Origin: Phycisphaerales bacterium
Lineage (GTDB): Bacteria; Planctomycetota; Phycisphaerae; Phycisphaerales; UBA1924
Direction: 5' to 3'
Assembly (NCBI GenBank): GCA_029260395.1
Contig: JAJDDJ010000014.1
Location: 1 to 64,000, forward strand
Length of the DNA stretch: 64,000 nucleotides
Numbering within the stretch: the first letter of the stretch is position 1; every line of letters begins with the position of its first letter. Below the pieces are notes generated by a model, which did no database searches, was not told the origin of the DNA, and worked only from the letters and a program-made list of their open reading frames with translations. This document shows, one piece after another, positions 17,021 to 27,091 of this stretch. The translations under genes and the position numbers were made by a program.

Positions 17021-17686
17021 CTAGCGGTCGCCGCGGTTGGCTAGTCGATACTCCTGTGATGCGAGGTTCGACAACTCGGCTAAGCCGTCGGTGGGGCGGT
17101 CGTGTTCCGCTATCTGCATGAGTGCCGTAGGAACCCGACCGAACACGTCAAAACCACGGTGGACACTTGGTGTGTACTCGATCCAAGGGCCATTGTAAGA
17201 ATCTGTTCTACGCTTGCGGCATCTCCGCCAGGTACACGCCGGCAAGCCGGAGCGGACACACTCTCCAAAATAAGCAGCTGCGTCGACTGCGATAAGCTGC
17301 CAACATCGATCTAGTCTCCAGCGGATGGTCATCCTTTCTCTCTGAGAGATGTCCTCTCGAATCTCTCGCGAAAGGGACTCATGTAGCCATATGACATCAT
17401 GCCTTTCTTCAGGCGGAATCACTTCAAGCTTGGCATATCGCTCGAACCACGACCCCAGCAGCTCGAGCGAACAAGCGGAGTAATCCGGAGTCCATGTCTC
17501 AAATCCAGCGCTGCTGCGAATGAGTGCCGTGAAGCGACTCTCGCGCTGACATAGTTGGGTAATAAAATTCGATATGCGGACGTCGGAGTCTCTCCAATGG
17601 AGGGATCGCCACTCGATCCGTAAGAGATTGTCTATGGTATCGAAGGAACCACTGTTCTCATCGTATGATCGTGTATTTAATGCCAT
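17021..17686 (-). CDS. Putative immunity protein for the full-length Rhs toxin
   Basis: The 221-aa protein begins at ATG 17686, 29 bases inside the 3' end of the full rhs gene, in another frame. That overlap, the strand and the position immediately after the toxin tip make it the expected cognate immunity gene. It is soluble, rich in Arg and Trp (LLRIEWRSLHWRDSD, PPEERHDVIWLHESL) and has no recognisable family motif. Translational coupling to the toxin would guarantee immunity whenever the toxin is made. Confidence 0.55.
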   Translation of the reverse strand: MALNTRSYDENSGSFDTIDNLLRIEWRSLHWRDSDVRISNFITQLCQRESRFTALIRSSAGFETWTPDYSACSLELLGSWFERYAKLEVIPPEERHDVIWLHESLSREIREDISQRERMTIRWRLDRCWQLIAVDAAAYFGECVRSGLPACTWRRCRKRRTDSYNGPWIEYTPSVHRGFDVFGRVPTALMQIAEHDRPTDGLAELSNLASQEYRLANRGDR

Positions 17687-20600
17687 TGAGCTTCAAATAG
17701 TGTAGCAGATCAGGATGTGGTTCCCGCTTGCCATTCAGTCGGAACTCCCAAAGTACGTCCTTTACTGTACCAGCTCTCTTCGCACGTACATCAAACAGGA
17801 TCTGTCTTTTTACCCGAGTGCTTAAGGACTGATAACCCGACTTGACTTCCATGTACAGTTTCTGTTCTCGATCGAGAATTGAGTCATACATGCGGCGTGT
17901 CTGCAAACCGTTCTTGCCGCTGCGGCCGGTAGATCTGTTGACGTCCGCCGCGCCTGGATCCATAACGTAGTGCTTGCACTCAATCGCGTTATTTGCCTTC
18001 CGCGACGCGATCTCTCCTGGTACTCCAAGCTGGCGAATCGGATTGAGCTGTCCTGGTCGTCTCGGCTTTGCCGCAAAGGATGATGCGAAGTTGAACGGTG
18101 CCGGAGCTGAAACGGCCGGGTCTGACTGGTCTGTCGTGCTGTTTAGGAGTCTATCCGAGAATCCGCCGTCTCGGCTGAAGAATGGGTTGTCATCGTCGGA
18201 CGAGTCCCAGTCGAGAGCCCAGTCCATTTGCTCTTCGCGGTCGTACGCCGCGCCCTGCACGAACGAGTGGATCTCCGCCATGAGCACGTAGCCCTGCAGG
18301 ATCTCCAGCAGATCGCCCGCAACCATTCCGGTGACAGCATCGACGACCGGCAGGATCACTCCCTCGTAGCTCTCGCGCCAGCTGAGGCCGGTTGGATCGC
18401 TGTTTCCGATCGGGTTGTTGCCGTTGTACCCGTAGAGGCTGAATCCGTCGCCATAAAGCTCTTCGAGGGAGTAGCTGAGCGCTGCTGCGCCCATGGCGCT
18501 GCCGTGGTAGGAGCCTTCGAGGAGGCTCATGGCGGTCTGGTTGGTATCCTGCTGGAGGAACCTGCCCAGGCTTGGCGCGTAGGCTCGGTTTCGGTTGTGG
18601 TAGAGCGAGTGGGCGAAGGGGACGAGGCGATGCGCTTCGGTTCCGCCGAGTGAGACTGGCCCGTTGGTGGTGTTGTCGAGCCGGTCGAGGAACAGGCCCT
18701 TGTGGCCGAGGGTCTGGACGGGGAACGCTTCGATGTTGTGCTCGGCAGCGATCACATCGCCGTAGGGCTCGTAGGACCATTGCGCGGCGACCCGTGCTGT
18801 TCCGTTGGCATCGAGATCGCAAAGCGCGGCCATGTTGCCGGCTGTGTCGAACAGCGACCACCAGCCGGCGTTGCGCTCGGCCCACTCATCGCCGTCGTGC
18901 TGCACGAGGAGTTCGTCGAATCCGGCATCGCCGCCGCCCCAGACGTACTCGCGGCGGAGCTGGTCAGCCGTTCCCGCATCGGGGTCGGTGGTCCGCTCCT
19001 GGATGCGGCGTACACCGTCGTAGTAAAAGTCCTCGGTGAAGAAGCCACTGGCGGCGCTGCCCGGGCGCAGCGGTGACTCCGTGCGGATCAGCCTTCCAAA
19101 GCCGTCGTATCGGTATCGGCGGACCGCATCCCCGTAGTCGAGGACCCAGGCGGGCGGGGCGGCGCTGGGGTCCCAGTGCCAGCTCGCTTGGTTGACCTGC
19201 ACGAGGCGGTTGAAGGCATCAAAGTGGAAGTAGTACCGACCATCGAAGACCAGATTGCCGGCCTCGTCGTAGAGGGTCTGTGTACGCCGCTGGAGCGGGA
19301 CCGTTTGCGATGGGTCGTTGAAGACGCCGCTATCGGTCGGGTCCCAGTGCAACTGCTCGGCGATGCGGTTGCGGAGGTCCGCCGTGTGGTAGAGCAGCAG
19401 GCTCTCATTGGCGGGATCCGGGGCGCCCGCGGTGCCCGAACCGCCCAGAGCCATGCCGTCGAGATCGCCGATCGTCGAGCGGCCAGCGGGGGCCGAGCCC
19501 ATCAGGCTCATCAGCGCGAGGAAGTCGCCAAAGCCCACGATGCCGTCAGGTCCTGGCGCGCCGTTCTCGTCGGCGATGTCCTCAGGGCAGCCGCTGCAAG
19601 CGTGCTCTTCCTCGGTGGTGTCAATAAGTTGGAGGAGGTGTTGGAAGTCGTCGTTGTCGATGTCGTGGTCGCCGTCGAAATCCCCGATCTGGCCGCCGCT
19701 CCAGTTGCCTACAGCATCGAGCAGCCAGTCATCGGTGCGGACCACGTTGGCCAGCGGACGCGGCTGGGGCTGGTTGTAGTGCCCCCCTCCGCCCGGCGTG
19801 TACATCGGCAGCGTCGGGTCGAACTCGCCGATGTAGTTGGCCACCAACCTGCCAAGGTGGTCGTATGCGGCCGAGTGAGACCGGACGTTGTCACGGGGCT
19901 GGCCGGAGAATTCGGCTTGCGTGACGACGCGGAGCGTGGGGTTGCTTGTGGCGTCGCGAGTGGTGATCTCTGCGTACAGCGTTGTGGGCGAGGCCTCGTC
20001 TGTCTCGTATCGCACATGCTTGACCGAGCCGAACATGTCGAGGCCGGGCAGGCCGATAGGTGAGGATGGAGGCGGCGGAGTGTTCAGCAGCGACGGGTCG
20101 CCGTAGTCCTGGATGATTCCGCCCGCGGCGCGGGTGGTCGCCACGCGGCGGCCGTCGCCGGTGCGTGTGAACGCTGTACTGTTATCGATGGGAACGGCCG
20201 GGGGCGATATTTGAGTGCCGTTCGCTTCAGCCAGTAATACACTCGAATCGAGGCTGACTATGCGGGAGAGTTGGTGGTCGATGCTGCCGGGCGTGCCGTA
20301 GCCGAAGGTGACGGCTCGGCGGGCCTCGACAGCGGGACCTGCGGGAAGCTGGAAGTTGGTCGCGTCTTCCTCAACCATTGGGTACTGCATTGAGGAGAGC
20401 CGGGCAAAGCCGGGTTCGCCCATCGCTAGGTCGGTGTTGACGTGCGTCCAGCTGTACGCGATCGCGGGAGTGGAGTGCTCGTCGACCGCATCGGCGATGG
20501 CTTGCCACTCGGTGGTAGGGCGGCCGTGGGGGTCGTACTCGATCTGCACCTGAGACAGGGCCATGGTGGAGGCCTGCGATTGTTTGGCGGTTACCAGCTG

Positions 20601-23600
20601 CAGTTGGCCCCGCGTGTCGTACTTGTACTCGACAAATCCCACGCGGTCATCCACGGGGAGCGTGCTTGGCGAGCCGTCGGAGAGGCCCGCGAGAGGCTGG
20701 TTCATGGAGGCGGGGTAGCCGTCGACCCAGAACTCGTTGTCGTAGTAGCCGATCTGGATGTTGGCGAGGCGCCCCAGGGCGTCGTAGGCGTACCGCATGG
20801 TCATGCCTCGGGCATCGATGCGTTCGGCGACCCGGCCATCAAAGAAGTAGCGGAGCTCGAGGTCTGGGGTGCCTCCGAGTTCGGCATCCAGTTCCAGAGG
20901 CCCGGTGAAGTCGAACCGGTCATCTGCTTCATCGACGCGCAGCCACATCTGACCGACGAGCTGATTGTTCTGGGAGACGGGGGTGTATGCCTCATCGAGA
21001 ACATCGGCCTGATACCTGATACGAGATTTTTCAGCGTCGGCCCAATGCACGTCGCTGCCGGCAACGCCGGGGTCTCCGGTGTTTAGAGTTCCAGTGGCAT
21101 TGAATCGAGGCACGACCATCTCGACGAGCCGACCGAATCGGTAGGCGTATTCGGTGTATCGCCGGTCGCGGGCATTGTCGGCGGCCGCGTTCTCGATCTT
21201 TCGAGCCAGTCTGCCGGGCTTGGAGTACTGATACTCGGTAACGGTACCCCGAGGGTCGATCTCGCGCACGAGGCGTCCCGAGGCGCGGTCGTACTGGTTG
21301 ATCCATATGCGAGCGTGGTTTGGAAGGTCCTGGCGATTCGTCGTTCCCGATGTAGTGTCATAGATCGGGGCATCATTGTTCAGGGGTTGACCGTTCGCAT
21401 CCACACGGGAGAATGCCTGCGGGCCCGCGACGTACCCATCAGCCTGCTCGGTGCCGAGCTCGGCCTGTGCGAGAAGTTGCTTCTTGGCGTTGTACCAACT
21501 GACGGTGGTTGTGCGCACGGCGTTGCCGCTTGCCGGTTCGGCTGAGAGCAGGTTGTTGGGATCGTAGACGACACGAACGAACCGTCTGGTCTCGATTACG
21601 TTGCCGTCGCCGTCGTACGAGTGCTCGGTTCGAGTCAGCTCATACGGCGGTGCATCATCGAGCTGGGGCTCTGCGGTGATCTCGACGGCGACGCGCCCGA
21701 GACCATCGAGGATGCTGCGGGTGAACGGTTGACCGGGCGACTGACTGAAAACATTGGCATCGCCGCGTCCACGGTAAGAGAGCGTTGCCATGTACGGCGG
21801 TTGGCCGCCGGTGCCGTCCCACGATACGTCGTACGACCGTGTCTCGGTCGTGTGACCGGATGGGTCGTAGAAGTGTTCGGTCACCGAGAGGGGCGCGGCC
21901 TGAACGCTGAATAGATCGGCGGGCGAGGGGTTGCTGCTCTGGACCGTGAACGCAGTCGGATCGAATGCGGCGAAACTGATAGGTGCGGGCGTCTCGCCGT
22001 AGGTGGCTGTAAGAACGGGCCGGTCCGCATGATCGTAGTAGGTCACGGAAGTGGAGAGCACCGCCGAGGTGAGCAGGTCGTAGGCCGAGGTGAGAACCGG
22101 GCGCATCCTCCAGTCGTACTGCGTGGTTGTCGCGTAGCCATCGGTGTCGGAAGCCACTTCGTCGTAGAAGTCGGTGTACCAGCCTGGGTTTGACCGGTAC
22201 TCCCAGACCTTCACCGGGAGCCATGCGTCGTTGGGACTCAGGCCGTACTCGGTCCGGCTGGTGAGGTACATATTGAAGTTGTCGTTGGGGGGGTCATTAC
22301 CCAGCGTCGGCTTCGTCCAATCGGAATCCTCGGTTCCCGCGTAGGTGCGGAGCGCCTGACCGATCTGGTTCTTCGTGGTTCGGCTGATCGAGCCGTCGAT
22401 CTCGGCTTCGCGGTACACCTCGCCGAGGTCGTTGATGATCTTGGAACCGATGGCGAGCATCGTGCCGTGAACTGAAGGTTCCAGCAGCGAGGCTTCTCGC
22501 AGACGTCCCGTGCCATCCGGCTTGATCTCGACGCGAGCTTCTTGCTGGAACTTCGGCGCATTATCTCGCCAGAAGCCTAAATCAATGCTCTCGAGTACTC
22601 CTGTGTCGTTTACGAACGTGACACGGCTCTTGCTGAATGGCGCGCCACGAGGGAAGTTGACCCCCTCGCTCAATGTGTAGTCATTCACCTCACCGACAGA
22701 CTCGGAATTGAACGGGCCAGACGATGAGATGGCCACATCACCTACCACTGCAAGGTCATTAAAGATGAACTCTCTGGCCGTGCGAGATTGACCCTTCCTT
22801 GGATTGAGCTCGTGACCCATGGGATACCAAACAAACCGCTTGGACCAACGACGGCCGTTAGGGAAGAAGACATCTCGCAGGCCATACTCGATGCTGTACT
22901 CGAAGCTCGTGATCGCATTGATCGCATCGACTGATTGGCCCGCTGGCTGCAGTCGGCCCCACCCTGTCGGGGCTTGTGGAATGGCAACGTCCACGTTGTT
23001 CACAGACTTCGGCGTTGAACCGGGCTGGGCATCCATCACCGTGTGGATTGATCTGCCGCGGTCGTCGCGCTCGAAGTAGGTCAGGATGACCGAGGTATGC
23101 TCGTCGGCACCGCTCGCGGGGTTCGTGGGATCAATGGCGAGAGCATTAGCGGACCACCGAGGGTTGCCCGAATCGTCGTAGAACTCGGCCTCTGCGGGGT
23201 AGTACCAGTCGCTGTTGGGGTAGAGTTGCCTTGGTGTGCCTATCATGATCCTGTGATCGATGAGCCGCTTGAAATCGGTGTCTTCTGCTGTCATCACGGA
23301 GACATACTCGGTGATCGAGTGAACAGCGGAAACCCCAGGCATCGGGGAGCCGGAAGTTGCGGGGGCTCCTGGAAGCTTGTCGGTCAAAGGCGCAGTGAAA
23401 TCGACCGTGCATGTGACCGTGAATGGGTCGCTGGCCTGATCCCGAAAGTACTGCCGCTTGTACTGCTTGATCCGACCGGATAGCGGTTGGGCGGGGTCGG
23501 TATCTGCGCCCTGCTGTATCCCCTCCGCGACCGTGACGATGGATGCGTTCAATGGGTTAACGTGCGTGCCGACCTGAGGTCCAGCCAGAGCGTACTCGTA

Positions 23601-26600
23601 GAACATGACCAGACCGTTGGTCTCGCCGGTACTCGGATTCTCAGCATCGGCCGCGCTCCAGCCGACGCTCCGATGCTCGACGAGGAGCAATGCCTCGCGG
23701 AGGTGTGCCCAATCGTCGGTGGCGTTTGTATCGGCTGGCGGATCAGGGAGAACCTGAGCGTCGAAGTAGTCGTCGGCTTTCTGGTATATGAACTCCTCGC
23801 CGAGCCCGCTGCCGGACTGGACGATTCCGGTACCGGAGTACTCCCAGCGGCGATCGCGCAGGATGTAGCCTGTTGCGTTCATCTCGACGATTCGTCGGTT
23901 GGTCATGCCAAGTTTGTACGCTTGGTCATCGTATTTCTGCCCGTCGTACTTGGCGGGATCGTTCTCGCCAACACCACCGAATGACTCCATCGCCTCGACC
24001 GAATTGAACTCGTCGATCACTACGATCCATCGGGGCTTGCTCAGGTCGGGAGTATGCGTGAGCTCTTCCGCGGGCATTCCGTTGTTGGAGTTCCACTCGG
24101 GGCTCCACAGATCACGCTCGCTTCGAACGCGATACGGATGCGCGAACGCAGAGGGATAGAGAGCAAGGGGATCGGTTGTCGGCGAGATGGACTGGGGTCC
24201 GGGAAGGGCGAAGGGGTGTCGCCGGAAGCGATGCAGCCGGTAGTACCTCTTCGAACCAACCTCATCTGTTAGAACGGCTGTGTGTACCGTTGATCCGTAT
24301 GGACCGGTCGAGTATCCATCATGGATCAGGTGGGCAGCCTCATTCTTGAGGTACTGGGTGCCGCCAGAGTGCGTAGCGGACAGGGTGGCAGGGGTGGGTG
24401 CAGACCCATTGGCGTTTGTTGACATGGTATTGCCATCCAACCGGCCATCGTGACGCGTGCTCGCAAAGCCAACAATCGTCCAGTAGTCGGCATCCGCACT
24501 TCCAAAGGGCCATTTGGCGAGCGATTGCGCATCGACTGAGGGCGATTCGACGCCTGGGACATCAGGGAATGCCGAGCGCAGATCCTGGAGCGCTTCGGCA
24601 TCGTAGATGAGCGACAGCCAAGGCAAAGGCTCGTCACACGAATTCGTGCCATTGCCAGAGTACGCTGCGTTGAGAGTGCTCGGTAAACCCGGGCGTTCGA
24701 AGGTGTCGTATCCTTCAGTGTAAACAAACACATGGTCATTCGTCAACGCGAGCTCGGGGGCTGGTTCGCTGCGGTCGGCATACTCAACGCTCGATCGGAT
24801 GAGTAGAGGAGGAGACGCTGGTGATCGTGGTCCATCGTGAAGATCGAGTTCGTCTTCTGTATGCTCGTAGTGCTGACTCACTACGCGGTACATCCAGTTT
24901 GTCGGCAGCTGCTGGAGAGGATTCTGCAATTGAGCTGGCCGGGCATTGAAGAGCTCGATCGGATCGAGAAGCGGATCAGTGCGCGACGGCAGCAGTCCGG
25001 TCGACTCGAACACCAGCATGTCCGCGAGCACCGACGTGTCCAGGTCTGCGGCGACCAGTTCGGCATCGGTCATGTTGCCGTCGTCCTCGAAGACATAGAT
25101 GCGATCGACCGCGGACTCGCCCATCGAGTCAAAGAACCGGGTCACTGCTTCACTTGGGCCGAGAGGGAATCCCAAACTCGGGTCAGATGAGTGGATGCCA
25201 TTCAAGCCGATGGCGTGAATCGTGGGGCCCCAGCCATCAAACCGCGCGAAACGGCGGTGCGCGTACACCAGTGTCCAGGCGTTGACCTCGCCGTAGGTAT
25301 CTGGCCGGAAGAGCCGGATGTGGCTGAGTTGGCCGAGCCGCTGGCCGTCGATGTAGCAGATCTGGCACTCTCCCGTGCCGGCGTTCAGCGGGGGCAGGGC
25401 GACACCGTCGACGGACTTGTAGTACAACTTGGCCCTGTGCCCGTACCGATCGGCGATCTCCGTGCAGATGCCGATATGGGGCAAACCGAGCCCGGGGTTG
25501 TGATCCGCGTCGGCTGAATCCCACGGAATGCGGACGTCGGCAGGAGTGAGCGCGGGGTTGTCTTGAAGAATGCCGTCGGTCGTGTATGGGCGCCTGTTGT
25601 GCGAGCCCATTTCCACCTGATCTGTCGTCTGCGGCACTACTCCGTCAGCGGCTAGGCCGGGCCGGTAGTACTCGTTGTCGGGCACCGTGTTCCAGATCGG
25701 AGCGAACGTGTACTGGACCGCATCGTCGTACAGATACACCTTGAACCATGCGGGCTTCTGTGCCCACCCTGCGATGCCGTTGCCCCCGAGGTTTGTGTCC
25801 CACACCCCGTTGTGCTCCATCCTCGCGCGGAAGCGGGGCGGGGCTTCGTACACGCCCTGGTCTTCGAGGAGCTGAAACGGGATCGACCGGTGGGCATCGT
25901 GCACCAGATAGCACGTGGGCGGTCCATCGCCGACCACTCGCGGCAACGTGCTGTTAATCACCAGCAGCGGGTTCTCGCTTGCCATCCAGCCTGAACCGGA
26001 CCAATCCCACAAACCGTCTTGGCGATGCACGTGGGCTGCCATGTGCGCGGAGTACTCTGGCCGGACTGCCGATCGGGTGCGAGTGAGCCGGAAGACCGAC
26101 CCGCCGAAGGGCAGCTCGAGGTCGGTGTATCTATCCAGCGGAACCCCGGTCACAAGGTCGATGTCACCGAGAAGCGTCGGGCGAATAGAGCCCTGCCAAG
26201 CGGTCGAAGCATCGGCGAAGCCTGAGGGCAAGAGGGCGAGCGAACTCGCACGAATGGTGGGGGCGGGATCGAGGAAGTCACCCGGCATGGCGCCATAGGG
26301 CACGCCTATCTTCATTCGCTGGCTGTAGTACGCGTCTCTCGACATGTCAGCTGCCGCATCCTCTGCCGTTGGCGGTGTGTATTGGAAGAGGCGGTGATCT
26401 GCGCTGCCGCAGGTCTGTCCGGTATGGTCGCGCCAAGATGGGATCGTTTGGATACGTGCGTCACCGCCTGCGTTTCGTTGCCAATCGGCTGGGGCGATGG
26501 AGCTGTGTGTAAGGCCCCACGACACATCGCAGGAAGTCGTAGCGGCTGTCTCGAAGAGCAACGCGTGTGCACTTATGTCGTAGCCGTGCCAGCCTGATGT

Positions 26601-26735
26601 TCCGGTAGCCTGAGCGTGGGTGTACCCGTCGAGGCAGGACATACCCGGAAACTCCGGCTGGGCATAAGAGCTGTGGGCGGAAAGCGTAAGCAGTAACGCG
26701 ACTACTCCGCCGAGCATGTGCAAGTGACTCCGCAT
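17658..26735 (-). CDS. Giant secreted Rhs/YD-repeat protein with dockerin-like insert and nuclease tip
   Basis: The 3025-aa protein opens with a signal peptide (HMLGGVVALLLTLSAHSSYA). A large N-terminal region is followed by YD repeats (YDALGRLANIQIGYYDN, YRYDGFGRLIRTES). At about residues 2345-2410 a dockerin-like calcium-binding insert appears (GDFDGDHDIDNDDFQHLL and DGIVGFGDFLALMSLMG), a module common in planctomycete secreted proteins. The core closes with RFLQQDTNQTAM and NPIGNSDPTGLS near 2780. The last 240 residues are the variable tip: ECKHYVMDPGAADVNRSTGR, and YMEVKSGY near 2963, whose E-x-K suggests a PD-(D/E)XK nuclease. It abuts a type II secretion operon that could export it (inference). 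An immunity candidate overlaps its 3' end. Confidence 0.92.
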   Translation of the reverse strand: MRSHLHMLGGVVALLLTLSAHSSYAQPEFPGMSCLDGYTHAQATGTSGWHGYDISAHALLFETAATTSCDVSWGLTHSSIAPADWQRNAGGDARIQTIPSWRDHTGQTCGSADHRLFQYTPPTAEDAAADMSRDAYYSQRMKIGVPYGAMPGDFLDPAPTIRASSLALLPSGFADASTAWQGSIRPTLLGDIDLVTGVPLDRYTDLELPFGGSVFRLTRTRSAVRPEYSAHMAAHVHRQDGLWDWSGSGWMASENPLLVINSTLPRVVGDGPPTCYLVHDAHRSIPFQLLEDQGVYEAPPRFRARMEHNGVWDTNLGGNGIAGWAQKPAWFKVYLYDDAVQYTFAPIWNTVPDNEYYRPGLAADGVVPQTTDQVEMGSHNRRPYTTDGILQDNPALTPADVRIPWDSADADHNPGLGLPHIGICTEIADRYGHRAKLYYKSVDGVALPPLNAGTGECQICYIDGQRLGQLSHIRLFRPDTYGEVNAWTLVYAHRRFARFDGWGPTIHAIGLNGIHSSDPSLGFPLGPSEAVTRFFDSMGESAVDRIYVFEDDGNMTDAELVAADLDTSVLADMLVFESTGLLPSRTDPLLDPIELFNARPAQLQNPLQQLPTNWMYRVVSQHYEHTEDELDLHDGPRSPASPPLLIRSSVEYADRSEPAPELALTNDHVFVYTEGYDTFERPGLPSTLNAAYSGNGTNSCDEPLPWLSLIYDAEALQDLRSAFPDVPGVESPSVDAQSLAKWPFGSADADYWTIVGFASTRHDGRLDGNTMSTNANGSAPTPATLSATHSGGTQYLKNEAAHLIHDGYSTGPYGSTVHTAVLTDEVGSKRYYRLHRFRRHPFALPGPQSISPTTDPLALYPSAFAHPYRVRSERDLWSPEWNSNNGMPAEELTHTPDLSKPRWIVVIDEFNSVEAMESFGGVGENDPAKYDGQKYDDQAYKLGMTNRRIVEMNATGYILRDRRWEYSGTGIVQSGSGLGEEFIYQKADDYFDAQVLPDPPADTNATDDWAHLREALLLVEHRSVGWSAADAENPSTGETNGLVMFYEYALAGPQVGTHVNPLNASIVTVAEGIQQGADTDPAQPLSGRIKQYKRQYFRDQASDPFTVTCTVDFTAPLTDKLPGAPATSGSPMPGVSAVHSITEYVSVMTAEDTDFKRLIDHRIMIGTPRQLYPNSDWYYPAEAEFYDDSGNPRWSANALAIDPTNPASGADEHTSVILTYFERDDRGRSIHTVMDAQPGSTPKSVNNVDVAIPQAPTGWGRLQPAGQSVDAINAITSFEYSIEYGLRDVFFPNGRRWSKRFVWYPMGHELNPRKGQSRTAREFIFNDLAVVGDVAISSSGPFNSESVGEVNDYTLSEGVNFPRGAPFSKSRVTFVNDTGVLESIDLGFWRDNAPKFQQEARVEIKPDGTGRLREASLLEPSVHGTMLAIGSKIINDLGEVYREAEIDGSISRTTKNQIGQALRTYAGTEDSDWTKPTLGNDPPNDNFNMYLTSRTEYGLSPNDAWLPVKVWEYRSNPGWYTDFYDEVASDTDGYATTTQYDWRMRPVLTSAYDLLTSAVLSTSVTYYDHADRPVLTATYGETPAPISFAAFDPTAFTVQSSNPSPADLFSVQAAPLSVTEHFYDPSGHTTETRSYDVSWDGTGGQPPYMATLSYRGRGDANVFSQSPGQPFTRSILDGLGRVAVEITAEPQLDDAPPYELTRTEHSYDGDGNVIETRRFVRVVYDPNNLLSAEPASGNAVRTTTVSWYNAKKQLLAQAELGTEQADGYVAGPQAFSRVDANGQPLNNDAPIYDTTSGTTNRQDLPNHARIWINQYDRASGRLVREIDPRGTVTEYQYSKPGRLARKIENAAADNARDRRYTEYAYRFGRLVEMVVPRFNATGTLNTGDPGVAGSDVHWADAEKSRIRYQADVLDEAYTPVSQNNQLVGQMWLRVDEADDRFDFTGPLELDAELGGTPDLELRYFFDGRVAERIDARGMTMRYAYDALGRLANIQIGYYDNEFWVDGYPASMNQPLAGLSDGSPSTLPVDDRVGFVEYKYDTRGQLQLVTAKQSQASTMALSQVQIEYDPHGRPTTEWQAIADAVDEHSTPAIAYSWTHVNTDLAMGEPGFARLSSMQYPMVEEDATNFQLPAGPAVEARRAVTFGYGTPGSIDHQLSRIVSLDSSVLLAEANGTQISPPAVPIDNSTAFTRTGDGRRVATTRAAGGIIQDYGDPSLLNTPPPPSSPIGLPGLDMFGSVKHVRYETDEASPTTLYAEITTRDATSNPTLRVVTQAEFSGQPRDNVRSHSAAYDHLGRLVANYIGEFDPTLPMYTPGGGGHYNQPQPRPLANVVRTDDWLLDAVGNWSGGQIGDFDGDHDIDNDDFQHLLQLIDTTEEEHACSGCPEDIADENGAPGPDGIVGFGDFLALMSLMGSAPAGRSTIGDLDGMALGGSGTAGAPDPANESLLLYHTADLRNRIAEQLHWDPTDSGVFNDPSQTVPLQRRTQTLYDEAGNLVFDGRYYFHFDAFNRLVQVNQASWHWDPSAAPPAWVLDYGDAVRRYRYDGFGRLIRTESPLRPGSAASGFFTEDFYYDGVRRIQERTTDPDAGTADQLRREYVWGGGDAGFDELLVQHDGDEWAERNAGWWSLFDTAGNMAALCDLDANGTARVAAQWSYEPYGDVIAAEHNIEAFPVQTLGHKGLFLDRLDNTTNGPVSLGGTEAHRLVPFAHSLYHNRNRAYAPSLGRFLQQDTNQTAMSLLEGSYHGSAMGAAALSYSLEELYGDGFSLYGYNGNNPIGNSDPTGLSWRESYEGVILPVVDAVTGMVAGDLLEILQGYVLMAEIHSFVQGAAYDREEQMDWALDWDSSDDDNPFFSRDGGFSDRLLNSTTDQSDPAVSAPAPFNFASSFAAKPRRPGQLNPIRQLGVPGEIASRKANNAIECKHYVMDPGAADVNRSTGRSGKNGLQTRRMYDSILDREQKLYMEVKSGYQSLSTRVKRQILFDVRAKRAGTVKDVLWEFRLNGKREPHPDLLHYLKLNGIKYTIIR
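18390..19385 (-). repeat. Rhs core region duplicated in the displaced cassettes
   Basis: Parts of this 3' core recur almost base for base: about 18,390-18,985 at 12,705-13,295 and (shorter) at 15,165-15,637; about 18,830-18,970 at 16,840-17,000; 19,090-19,385 at 11,276-11,571; and 18,965-19,095 inverted at 8,408-8,575. High nucleotide identity next to unrelated tips gives the substrate for homologous tip exchange. Confidence 0.85.
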
Positions 26736-26892
26736 GGCTTCTCCGTTCTGGGGACGCTGCCGGGCGATTAAGCGAACGATCGGGTTCCTGTTCCCGGAAG
26801 CGATTGGCAGTTGCGAGGCAAAGCGTAATTGGATATCTGCCGTGGCAAAAGTCGATGATCAAACTGAGTGAGGATGGAGCACGGCAATACTG

Positions 26893-26978
26893 CCACATGT
26901 ATGTGGCGACGCTGTATTTGAATGTCCATGGCCGCACAAGATTGTGTGAGTAATTAGCAAGTATCCACATGTATACAA
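26893..26978. promoter_or_regulatory. Paired CCACATGTAT sites in the rhs/T2SS divergent region
   Basis: The 356 bases between the divergent rhs and gspD starts (26,736-27,091) contain no gene and are more AT-rich than their surroundings. Within them CCACATGTATGTGG (26893-26906) is a perfect palindrome around a 2-base centre. CCACATGTAT recurs at 26965 inside GTATCCACATGTATAC, itself a near-palindrome. Two related dyads 72 bases apart in a shared promoter region are candidate operator sites. No specific -10/-35 pair is convincing enough to call. Confidence 0.4.
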
Positions 26979-27091
26979 AATTGAGAACGTCTTCATTAGA
27001 CCGAGATACAGCAACGGTCTCGGGCGACTTAATTGCACTGCTGTGGATAACTCCGTTGCCGGCTGCGGAAGATGTGCGAAGCCATGGGTAA

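Noticed and set aside
17658..26735. Carbohydrate-active or cellulosome scaffold role for the giant protein because of the dockerin-like insert
   Set aside because: YD repeats, the conserved core end and a variable nuclease-like tip followed by an immunity candidate fit a polymorphic toxin far better.
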